NCBI GenBank assembly: GCA_964007475.1
Contig: OZ023273.1
Coordinates: 99,490,533 to 99,554,532, forward strand
Source of the DNA: Hybos culiciformis
Taxonomy: Eukaryota > Arthropoda > Insecta > Diptera > Hybotidae
Length of the DNA stretch: 64,000 nucleotides
Direction: 5' to 3'
The notes under the pieces were generated by a model. The model worked only from the letters and a program-made list of their open reading frames with translations. It did no database searches and was not told the origin of the DNA. Positions 14,105 to 25,700 of this stretch are shown here, in pieces (position 1 is the first letter of the stretch; every line of letters begins with the position of its first letter). Made by a program: the position numbers and the translations under genes.

Positions 14105-14917
14105 CCCTACACTGCATGACTTTTTAAATTGTCTAAAAAAAATTGTTTCTTGATAGAAAATCTATCGTTAAGAACAAAAAAAATATTTAAAAAATTAGGA
14201 AATTGAAAATAGGGAAAATATAAGTAAATTTTCTTTATCACTAGTGATACACTATGCAGTGGAGACATAAAAAAAATAGAAGGAAATCAAATTTTTCAAG
14301 TAAAAATATAAAGAGTTTTTATAGCGCTTCGTAATTTTACATCGTCAAACGCATATTCACTCTCGTCCCACCCTGCGAAAATTTTCTCAATTTCCTTATC
14401 TTTCAGTGGTCGCTTATAATAATCCATTTCTTTAAAAATAGTAATACTATTATTCCAATAAATTCAATACACCACCAATTTCTTCAAATTTAGTTCAAAA
14501 GCGTTATAAAAATGAAAACATAGATGCATCGTGTATCAACTGTGATACATTAATTCAAACATCGATTTGCAGCACAAATATGAAGGAATTATTGAATATA
14601 GCTTAAAAATTAACAAATATGTTATGTTATTATCAAAATCCAATCAAATTTAACTTTTTTTTTGTTAAAAATTCAATTTTTATAACGAATTTGATTATCG
14701 CACTTTAGACTCTATTGTTACAGTACGTGAGCGACTACACAATATTTCAATTTCTTTCGAAATACAGTGTTAAATACATTACCGACTTTGTTATTTAGAA
14801 AAACAAGTATACGAAGAGAGTGTTTGTACATAAATATTTGAAGAGAACTAGAGCTAAATGGGTTTTATAACAATAAAAAACTTATGTATCAGCAATGATA
14901 CACTTTGCAGTGTAGGG
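14105..14917. mobile_element. Non-autonomous piggyBac-like element
   Basis: The element is flanked on both sides by TTAA (14101-14104 and 14918-14921). The ends are perfect inverted repeats beginning CCCTACACTGCA. TTAA target duplication with CCC-starting ends is the hallmark of piggyBac. The 813-bp interior has no long ORF. Imperfect palindromes of the form GTATCA-n-TGATAC occur near 14237, 14528 and 14887, two of them beside a 'gcagtg' block, suggesting subterminal transposase sites. Confidence 0.8.
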
Positions 14918-16281
14918 TTAAAACGGAACTTTTATATTTTTTTTTGTTGATGCTTATAAAAACAGTACTTAAAACAAAAAAGTTTTGTCGTTGCGACGAA
15001 GTAAAATGGAAAAAATCTTTGTTGAAAATGCAAAAAAAAATTCACTCGGAAAGTTTCGATATTGGGCTTTCAATATCGTGAAAAACCATTCGTAAAATTT
15101 AATCTGAATTTCGATTCAGGATCTTTTTTGAATTATAACTTTTCTGTTGGTACGAACTGAGATTTTTTGCCATCTTTTATATTCTGGCAACTTTACACAA
15201 GCTTGGTGGTTTTTTTGCTACAACGAGCAACTGTATCGAATACAATTTTTTTGAAACAGTCAAACTGAGTGTCAGGCTATAATACGATAATCCTTTTCAC
15301 ATATTATGAAAATTATTATAAGTTGTCGAAGCTCTGGGGACAACCTTTGAACTAGCTTAAAACACATATTTTTTGGTTTTTGCCATTAAGCTTATAATTT
15401 AAAAAAAAAACTGTTCTCAGATTTGAAATAACAAGAAAAACATATAAACCAAGAATTGATATAATAGATTTTGTTGCATAATTTTTAAAAGTAAACCTTT
15501 TTTAAAGCGTCCTCAGTCTTAATTCTAATTCAAACAGTTGTTGACTGTAAATATTATCTTTTTGTATTAATTATATATATTTTTTCACTATTCAAATTTT
15601 ATAATGTTTGAGAGTTTTTCTTTTAAAAGATAAAGACATATGTAGTTATCTTTAAATGCTCATCTAATTAATTTATTTTCTAGATATACATACTCAGAAG
15701 ATATTTGTTAACAAAACTAAATTTTAATTTTTTTTTAATTACAAAAAAAAAAAAATTTTTTTGTGACCAGCTTTATTTTTCACAACTAAAATGTGTATAT
15801 ATTCAAATTAAATTTATATTTTCCTAATGAATTTCTGAGAATAAGAAATAAGGTTAAAATAACTAAACATAAATATATCATTTTAATTATCTTTTCTTTT
15901 ATTTTTTTTTCATTGACGTTAATACATATTACAATATGTACTATATACATATTAAACACATATGTATATTACGTACCTGTACATAGATTATGTTGTTATA
16001 TTTTAAAAGGAAGTTTAAGTGTACTATACAGTTGCTATATATATTACATATATTATAGTCGAAAGTAATTATTATGCATATGTTGGTTCAATATCGAAAC
16101 TTAGTAAATATTATTGCTTTTTTTATTTTTAGAATTTGAGTATTAGAAAAAACCTCCCCCAAAAATACTTCGGGTAATACTATAGAAAAGCGATAACAGA
16201 TCTGAAATATGTGAACAGAATAATCATTTAAGTTAAGAGCCGAAGTGAGTTGATTTAATGTTAAATACCAAATGTTGCAAT

Positions 16282-16543
16282 CAGAGCCATAACTAGCTTG
16301 TTAGGCATCTTGTGCAAATTTGACATTTGAAAAAAAATTGCCCCTTTAGGACTAAACACCTTAACAGTTAAATAAAATTAGAAAAGTATTTTATAGTTAT
16401 TTGAAATTTTAATGGAATATACCTAGTTCATTAAGAAAATGTACAACATATTTTGATTTGAATTTATGACGTATGAGAATGGCGACCTTTTTGCTTCCAT
16501 CTTGTGCTCGTGCACACATTGCACATACTTAGTTACGGCTGTG
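16282..16543. mobile_element. Short hAT-like element
   Basis: Imperfect terminal inverted repeats: CAGAGCCATAACTAGCTTGT at the left and the complement of CACAGCCGTAACTAAGTATG at the right. Flanks are gttgcaat and gttgcata, compatible with a mutated 8-bp duplication. The CAG-start ends and 8-bp duplication fit hAT. There is no coding sequence. Confidence 0.6.
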
Positions 16544-17029
16544 GTTGCATAAACAGAGATCCTTAATTGGAATTTTATCAAAAACTGTTCTTTCGAAAAA
16601 AAATAACTCTAGTTTTTCTAAAGCCTTTTGAAAGTTATTAACGAATCTCATGCGGTGTTCAGTGCAAAATCGGCTAACAGGCTTGAATTATTTTCATGCT
16701 TAATTCAACTAAATTCTGCTTCATTTAAGATGATTGAACAAAAATTAACTGTCAATATCACGATTCAAAAAATTTCATTCACGGTCGATTTTGTGCTGGA
16801 CACCTAAATCGTATGTTAATGTATGAATTTCAAAAATTTTTATAGATTGGAATCAAGAAGAAATTCATGTACATATAAATGAATAAATTTTTTTAATTTA
16901 ATAATTATTTAATACCAGAGAAAAAATTAAATAAAAATAAGTAAAAAATGAATTTTCAATAATTCCTTTTTTTTTCAAACATTTAATCACATTAATACAC
17001 TATAAATTTAATTAAAAAAAAATTTGAAA

Positions 17030-20000
17030 ATGTTTCAATGCATTATTCAACAACGAAACGGATGGATTCATGCACCAACTCCAGAAATGCGCGATGTATT
17101 TCCAGGTAATGTCATAATTTTTTCATAAATGGTACTTGGTACATTTCTTATCAAATTTAATTAATTCGTTTTTTGTTTAATTTTTAATATTTTTTCTTAC
17201 TTTTCTAAAAATCACTTTCGAAAGAATTATTGATATTAATAGATAACCTACTTAACTTCGAAATTTCCTAAATAAATAAATCGATGGACAAAATGTCAAA
17301 AAAATGTTGTTCGGACAGAATCTAAAATCCAGATCCTGAAACTGTTGACTATACAAAATAACAAGAAAAACCAGTGATTTTAATGTCAATTTTAGTTTTG
17401 AATTTGAATATAAAAACATAATATTGTAATGAGCTCTTTGCCAACTTTTTTAAATGTAAAAATTTGTATTTTTTGTATATATTAAAGAAAATAATAATAG
17501 AAAAACTTATTATTATTGTTGATGTTGGTTTTTATACAGCACCTAAAGTTGTATTATTTGTTAAAATATTAAAAGAAAATTTCTGAATTGATTCCAGTTG
17601 TTATTTCAGTTGCTAATTCAATATTTCGTGGCCGTTCTGTGAACACTCGATTCTATAACTCTATTTATATAACTTAAAAAAATGCTAACATGTAAAATGA
17701 GAATATTCTAATTCTTTGCTTGTATTTTGTTTATATATATATGTATTTTTTTTGCCTCTTAAAGACCTAAAATTAAAATTTGTTTATAAGTTAACGAAAT
17801 TAATTTACGTAAATCCTTTTTTTTTTATATAATTTTACATTGTTTTAAATTTAAATTATATCAAAACTATATTTTTTAAAGTTAATCAGTTTTCACAGAA
17901 TAAACCAGATTTAAAAGAAATTAATTTATAATTTATTTTGAATTTAAAATTTTGTAAAGTTGTTATTATGTAATATGTATTATTGTATTATATGGTATAT
18001 AATGCATGTTTAATAAAGCGCATACTATTAAAAGTTGATATATTAATTTTTTTTTTCTTTTTGCGTAAGTTTTTATTTTAAACTAACAAGATGAAACTTA
18101 ATTTTGTTGAACACAAAAAAAATTAACAATAACTAAGATAAATCGCTTCCGTTCTTCCAAGTCGACTTTTGAAAATCGAAATATTACATTTTGGAATCGT
18201 TATTTTAAGACGACAAATACCAGATGTCGACATTATTGATGTCCATATGTTTCAGTCGTCACTTTTGATACCCACATTTTTAATCGTTATAACTTATTAC
18301 GTAGGTATACGGTATACCTACCTGTTACGGTAAATGTAGAAGGGTTCTCGTTCCTTGGACACCCCCTCTACGCCCTCCACAAAAATGGGGCCAATTGGGC
18401 CGGTAAATGTACTGTAATATTAACAATTACGAGAGATTAACATACATTTACCAAAATATGTACATTTACCGTAACATACCTATCCTATTTTTTTATAATA
18501 AAATTTGGACATTTTCAATTTCGACATTTTGACAAATTGGGAATGTCGTCATTTTATCAACGACTCTATTTCTTTATATCGATATTTTCAAATGTTTTAA
18601 CCCAACCTATTTTATTCGTATTAAAATTTCTCGGCCAAAATTGCATTCATATCGAAACAAATTTGAAATTTATTCACTAGTTAGATAATTGAATTTTTCA
18701 AAAAAATAATTGAATTTTGTAAGAAAAACATTAACATAGACCAGTTAATAAAACAGCATTTCGAATTTCAAAAACTGGCATTATTGTCATAAGATATTGA
18801 ACGTGTGCCTAATTTTGTACGTTTTACAAGCAATAAAACCCTTGACTAATCAGTGAAGAAATTTAATTAAAAATAAGTATTCAATATAAGATTGTTATAT
18901 TATCAAGATATTGCTCCTAATGTCAGAATTTCGTATATATACAAATAAAATGGGCCAGCCGGACTAGGTGTCTAATCATATCTAATCATATCAATATAAA
19001 CATCTTCGTAGTTATTGAAAGTAGGCAGTCTGCAAATTCTTGAACTTTATTTATGTGTACTACGTGCAAAAATTATATTAACATTATTTGTAGCCTAAAA
19101 CTTTAGCATTCTATTTTTATAAAATATCTTTCTAATATTCATTTCAGATATTCGCTTGCAGCTCAATGAACAGCTTAAATCCTTGGACGTACGGGTGGAA
19201 TCTCAAGTGTCATTGGTGCAAGAATTACAGGATTTTTTTCGTCGAAGATCAGAAGTGGAAATGGATTATAGTAAGAGCTTGGATAAATTAGCCAAAAGCC
19301 TACAGTTAAGACATAAGGAACAAAAGCAAAAGTAAGTTATTTTGAAAACCTTAAAATTATTTTTCTTTTCCCTATACATATTAAAAAAAATAGCAACTAT
19401 TGTAATTATAATTAAAATTAGTTTTCAAAGAAATTAACTTATATTCTTTAAATAAATATGATAATTTTTTGCCACTCGTTTTTCTTTTTTTCAACTTGGT
19501 AAGTATTTCTTCGTAGCTCTTATATCAGTCTGAATACCTCAGTTAGTATATCTTTATTTTCCTAAACAGAAAAATTATATTCTTTCAGGAGAGAACAATG
19601 GCCATTATTTTCGTCATATTCATGCTGGCAGCAACTTATAAATCATACCCGATCACTTTCAAAAGATCACGCAGCGCTGTCAGAAATTTATTCGATACAT
19701 TTAGTAGCTAGACTTCAAACAGTAATCGAAGATCTTCAGAGAATATATAAAAAGGTAATAAATATAATATGGATTTTTATTTAATAATTATATACGTATG
19801 GAAAAAAAACTGAATTATTAGGACTCCTGTAACTCTTCTATTCAGGAACGGAGAATTTTTAAATTGTTTTGGAATTTACAAAATAAATCTAATTAATATC
19901 TAACTAAATGTATTTAAAAATTTAAATTATTGATATACATTTAGAACGAATAACATTATTGGATTTTTACGCTTAGTAATATTTTTTTCTATTTGTTTCT

Positions 20001-22791
20001 AGTGTCGTGAAATAGGTTATGAAGTGCATGAGGAAATTCTAAGAGTCCTGCAGGAATTACACACAACGATGAAAACTTATCACAATTATCAGGTATAAAA
20101 ACTTAGTACAATACTTATAATATTTATTTAAATATTGTTTGCCTTGTTTTGGAACCTACCAATTTTTTTTATTTAATAGTTGAAACCTCGGTTAAAATTT
20201 ACATATATGAAGATATTAAGTTTTTTGTACAGAAACTTTTGGCTCCTACATACACTGAAAATTTTATTTATTTGTTTTTTTTTAATGGGCTTCGATACAA
20301 AATGCCAGAACTCTGATTTTTTTGGGTTTTTATTTTCCTTTTTTACATGTTATAGTTCTTTTGCTAGGGATATATATACTTACTGGAAATTAAATCGATT
20401 TTAAGCTTTTCAGTTGAGCTTGATAATTCTATAATTGGTTGCCGACTACATACTTTCTGAAAGGGGCACGCAAATATGAAGGTGTTTTACTTTTAATTTT
20501 AATTTAATTCAACGTATTTATTACGTCCAACAATATGTATTTAAAAGAATATTCTTAAGTTAATTAATTTTTCAACTTCTGAATTTAGACTGATTGCAAA
20601 GCTGCAGAATCCAAACTAAGAACAGCCGATATTCAACGAATGAAACTTCAACAAACAATTCCTAAGGAGAAATTAGAACGCAACAAAAAGTACAGACTGA
20701 TTGAAAAAGAAGTGCTTAAGGTATACTTTTTTTTTCCTTTTCTATTTAATAATATAAAATTACCGATAAAATATGACAAGGCATAAAAAAAAAACATAAT
20801 ACTATATTAAAATTAACATTACAATAATCAGGTGAAATAATGCACAATTTATGTTATTATGCATATCGTCTTAAGAAGAGCCGTAAGGGGTTATGACATT
20901 TGTAAAAGCTTAGGTTAGGTTAGATTCTTAGGAGGAAGTTTCCTTGGCGTTTTTTTCAATATTGACAGGCCATGTCATTGTCTGCCTGTAGGTGGGGCAT
21001 CATATTTAAGATTTTGCTCATTGAACATACTGTAGATACCAATACCAAGTTATCATTTGCTATAGCTTCTCCTACGTGACTGCACCATTTTTCTGGTTTT
21101 ACTCAGTTTAGAATTTTTTTTATACTTATTCTATCTAAAGCCAATATTGCAAAGAGTACTGCACTAGAACCAAACAAAGAAATAGATTAATAAATTGGAT
21201 CAGAAGAGAGTCGATACAGGACCATCAATATCGCTACTGAACCCAGCTTTATTATTTCTATATTTATTGTTCAAATAAAAAGGGATGAAAAATGATTCAA
21301 AAATGGTTCTTAAATCTTTTTATTGGTTTCTTGCACAAACTGAAATGTGAGTTTACGCATTTCAATAAATGCAGTGATTTTGATAAACAAACTTTCATTA
21401 TTATTGGAAAAAATTCACGTATTTATGCTAACGCAAAAAAAAAAAGTATATATAATTGACAAAAATGTGATATAATCTATTTTACAATGTAGTATATATA
21501 TACATTAGACTGGTTCCGAATTTAATAGGCTAAAAACTAAAATTTTGTTGAAAACCACACTCGAAAAAATATTATCTTAAAAAAATTATTTTATAAATGT
21601 TTGCGAAAATGCAAATTTTGGTTACTTTTATTTATTGTATTTGTCATTAAAAAATTTTGGGAAGCATAAAAAATGTGTAAAAATAAAAAAGTTATTGTAA
21701 TGATTTAAGTCCTTTAAAGTGAAAAAACTCACTAAACTGCGGGTAAGATGGGGAATTAAAATTTTTAAAAATTGAGGAGTAGTTATTGCATTTTGGGGCC
21801 TCATCTAACATAATTTAGAAGTGCGGTTACAAAAAAAAAATGTGAACCGTAAAACATACATACATAGTTTAATTGTAAAATTTACTCCGAATGCACAATA
21901 AAATTATTCCACATTATTGGGCGGGCGTTAATCTATAGAGATCTTGATCGAAATTATAATATTAACATTAAAACAATATTGTTTAAGATCTCAAGTGTAA
22001 CAATATTGTATAAGATCTCAAGTGCTCATGGGTTAACAACTATTGGCCCCATAAATAAAAATAAGTATATTTTATTTCCAGAGAAAGAATAAACATACAG
22101 ATGCTCGTTTAAAAGCTTTGAAAGCTAGAAATGAATATCAGCTTTGTTTAGAGGCATCAAATACAACAATACATAAATATTTCGTAGAAGATTTGAGTGA
22201 TTTAATTGATGTAAGTAATCATTTGGAAAATTTAACGTAATCCTACTCGGTTTTAACATATTTAATTGCAAAAATTAATTTAAATTATAGTGCATGGACT
22301 TAGGATTTGGATCAATGGTGTCTCGAGCAGTTTTAATGCATGTTACTGCTGACCAAGGAAGAAGCCGTGCTATTTTACAGAATGCTGATAATTTATCTCA
22401 CACACTAAATACAATGGACAGTCGAGCTGATAAACAAAAATTTTTAGAACAACATCATGCAGCCTTTATGATACCAAAACGGCTTGAATTTCAGGGAGAA
22501 GAAGAAAATGATGCATTAGATCCTGAATTGCAAAAGGCATTATATTCAGAAATGGAACAACGATTGGGTTTGCTTGAACAGAGAGTTAGCAATTTAAGGG
22601 CTGAATCTGAAGAAATTTGGAAAACTCTTGAAACAGCTGAAGTTAATTTGTTGGAATTTCTCAATATAAAGGATTATGATACAAGTGATTTGTTCGGTGA
22701 TGGAATTCAAGCTCCAACAAAATCAAAGTTGGACACCTCAGCATCAAAATCGAAGGTGGATAAACAAGAAATTGAAGAATTCTACATATCG
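17030..22791 (+). CDS. srGAP: srGAP exons 1-7: F-BAR region
   Basis: Exon 1 opens with [12 protein letters not shown] and ends at 17105 before GTAATG. Exon 2 begins with [18 protein letters not shown] and carries [20 protein letters not shown], the characteristic start of the F-BAR helical bundle in srGAPs. Exons 3-6 continue the helices: [19 protein letters not shown], then HLVARLQ, then a Lys-rich stretch and [13 protein letters not shown]. Exon 7 (501 bp) gives the F-BAR extension (F-BARx), with MDLGFGSM and a coiled-coil ending in [12 protein letters not shown]. Donors are GTAAGT-like except the GCAAGT after exon 7. Confidence 0.9.
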
Positions 22792-25700
22792 GCAAGTTAT
22801 TGCATTAGTTCAATTTTATAAGTTTAACTTAATAAAATCTATTATTAAATTACAGAAAATACGGGAGTATATTTTATGTACTTCAAAAATAGCACGTTTA
22901 GATTCAAAAGCTGATTTTACTCGAAATGTTTTAACAAAAAATTCGGCTCTTACATCAGGAATTTTAATAAAATCAATTCTATTGAAGCGAAAACGTATCG
23001 GAAGAATAAATATGTCTGGTCAGCCGAAATTGTTTGGAGGATCTCTAGAAGAGTATTTAGAAGCAACTAATGAACATATTCCGCTTATTATTAGAAGTTG
23101 TGTTCGTATTATTAATCTGTATGGATTGCATCATCAAGGAATTTTCAGAATATCTGGCTCCCAAATTGAAATTACCAATTTTCGTGAATCGTTTGAGCGT
23201 GGAGAAGATCCACTAGCTGATATTACAGATGCATCGGATATTAATTCAGTTGCAGGAGTTCTTAAATTATATTTACGCGAATTGAGAGAGCCATTATTCC
23301 CTATAATATATTTTGATCACTTTGTTTCACTTGCTCGTAAGTAATATTGTATACTAAAATAATTATATATACCTTCGTGCAGGTATAATAATTAATTTTT
23401 CTCAGGAGAATCAAAACTCCTTAACACAAATTTTAAATACAAATTTTAAATACAAATCTCAAATATAAATCTTTACCAAATGAGCAAAATACAATTATTA
23501 TAAAATGCACTGCACATATATTATCTACATTATGGATTATGTTCTAAATTTTTATCCGATTAATTTTAATTGCAGAATTAGAGTCCAAACACGAAATGGT
23601 AATGGGTATCAAGAAATTTCTACAAAGCTTGCCTCGTGCAGTTGTTATTGTAATACAATATCTTTTTGCCTTCTTAAATCAGTAAGATCATTAAAAACAA
23701 TTACATACCCTTGATATTTTAAAATTAATATTTGGTTTGGTTTTTAGTTTATCTGAGTATTCGGACGAAAATATGATGGATGCTTATAATTTAGCTATTT
23801 GCTTTGGCCCAACATTGATGCCAGCTCCAGAAGACAAGGACCAGGTTCAATATCAAAATCAAGTTAATGAGTTAATTAAAAATATGATAGTTTACCATGC
23901 AGAACTTTTTCCAAAAGATTTAGGAGGCTTGCAGTATGAAAAATTTTTAATAGAAGAGCCATTTATTGACACGTAATAATATAATTAAGCGTCTTAGAGA
24001 ATATTTTACACTAAAATCCTTATTTATAGCGATGTCGGCGACTCTCCAACAGAACAGGTGACCGAAGATCCAGATTCTGAAATCTATCCATCAGAAGACG
24101 GTAATTTTGAAATTAAATTTTATTTAATGTTATAATATAATATAAAGAATAGATATAAATATAGGCGCTGGGAACTAACTCATCACGAATTAACTCCGCA
24201 AAACGAAAATGAACTAACTCATCAAAAAAATGCGGATTTAAAGTAAAAATTAAAAATGAACTAACTCCTCAAAATAAAAAAGTGAATTAACTCATCAATT
24301 TAGGAACTAACTCATCAAAAAAAAACGTCATTTTTTTGATGAGTTAGTTCATTTTCGTTTTGCGGAGTTAGTTCGTGATGAGTTAGTTCCCAGCGCCATA
24401 AATATAATATTAAGAAACCTATGAAAATATAAAATTCAAGAATTTTTAAAATTAATATGTCAAAAGTTCAAAATATTAAAGTTCCTCCATTTTCATTTGA
24501 TTTCTTTTAATTTTTACCAGGGAAAAAAATTTTTATATGTAATTTAGTATAGTTTAGTTTGTATAGTTTTCAAGGTTTCATAAAAAATTAAGGTGTATGT
24601 TATATCATATGATTTATTACACATTATCTTTCAAAGACATGCCCAAACAATAATAGTTTTCAACAAAGTTTATAATCAACCTCACTGTAAATCATGTTCT
24701 TCATTTCTGTGTATGCATTAAAAATAAATCAATACTTCAGATATCAAGATTTTGCAAATTTGCATCATGAAATATTACTAATTTTCTTTATTTCATATTC
24801 GATAATAATTTGTAAAGTATTTAAAAACTTTTTTTCCAGAATCTGATATATTAGAGGCGGCTGTTCAGTTCGATTTCAATGCTCGCTCCGATAGAGAATT
24901 GTCTCTACGTAAAGGAGATTCTGTGATTCTGAGAAAGCAGGTTTCTAATGATTGGTGGCAAGGCACCGTCAACGGCAGGGATGGTCTCGTTCCGGATAAG
25001 TACATTTCTTTAAAAATAAAGTAAAAGTTATAATTTTTTCAAATAAAAGTGTGAGATTTTAAAGAAAAATTTTTTTAGAGGTGAAGATCGCGATCGTGAT
25101 CATTTAAAATCATCTAGTTCAGAAGAATCTGTTCGCAAAAGACGTCTAACCTGTAATCCAACTGTCAGTTGCGAAAAGAAGGAACTACATCACCAATATG
25201 AACGCCCTACACAATCTTATCAACAACATAAAAATTTAAGTATTTTGCATTCGACTGAATCATTATCCAATGACCATTTAATCAATATTATGCAAAAGAA
25301 ATCATTATTAGGACAACAAGAAGCCGCTTTATCTCAACAAATACAATCAAACGAACTAATTCAACAACAGGACCCAAGTTTGCATCAGCTTTTGAGTGAA
25401 AAAATTGAATCTCTTGTAATTAATAAAGCGACAAACGAATCTGATAACTCTATTCTAGAGTCGAGTAATAAAACAATACCGAAGTATAGTTATCATGAAG
25501 AGCAGGAAAGTTCGATGGATTCTTTGGATGGGTCAATCCAATGTTCGCTTGAGGTACTTGAAACAACTGTCTAATATTACGATTTTTTAGTTATATTTTA
25601 TGAGATATTAAAAACGATGAAGGTACATAATATAAAAAGATCAACTAGTAAAGATTTATGTATATATAATTAGTATGTACAATCATTGAAGCAAATGAAA

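Larger units (their letters stand above)
5463..17029. other. Intergenic spacer between divergent mam and srGAP
   Basis: The two genes point away from each other across 11.6 kb with no supported coding exon. The spacer contains a perfect 20-bp hairpin (6632-6679), a palindromic element (about 6943-7174), an A/T homopolymer-rich zone (9240-11560), degenerate repeats near 12.2-12.8 kb, a piggyBac-like element (14105-14917) and a hAT-like element (16282-16543). Promoters and 5' UTRs of both genes should lie here, but none can be placed from sequence. Confidence 0.6.
20721..22081 (+). other. srGAP intron 5
   Basis: A 1.36-kb intron with no coding signal. It contains a short TTAGG-type run (20910-20923) and a 26-bp direct repeat with 27-bp period (21972-22024). 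Confidence 0.7.

Noticed and set aside
20910..20923. Interstitial telomere
   Set aside because: Fewer than three TTAGG units; too short to claim telomeric origin.
22676..22855. Alternative frame running into exon 8 as a separate start
   Set aside because: The open frame before 22856 is a shadow of exon 7 plus intron; only the part from 22856 matches srGAP.
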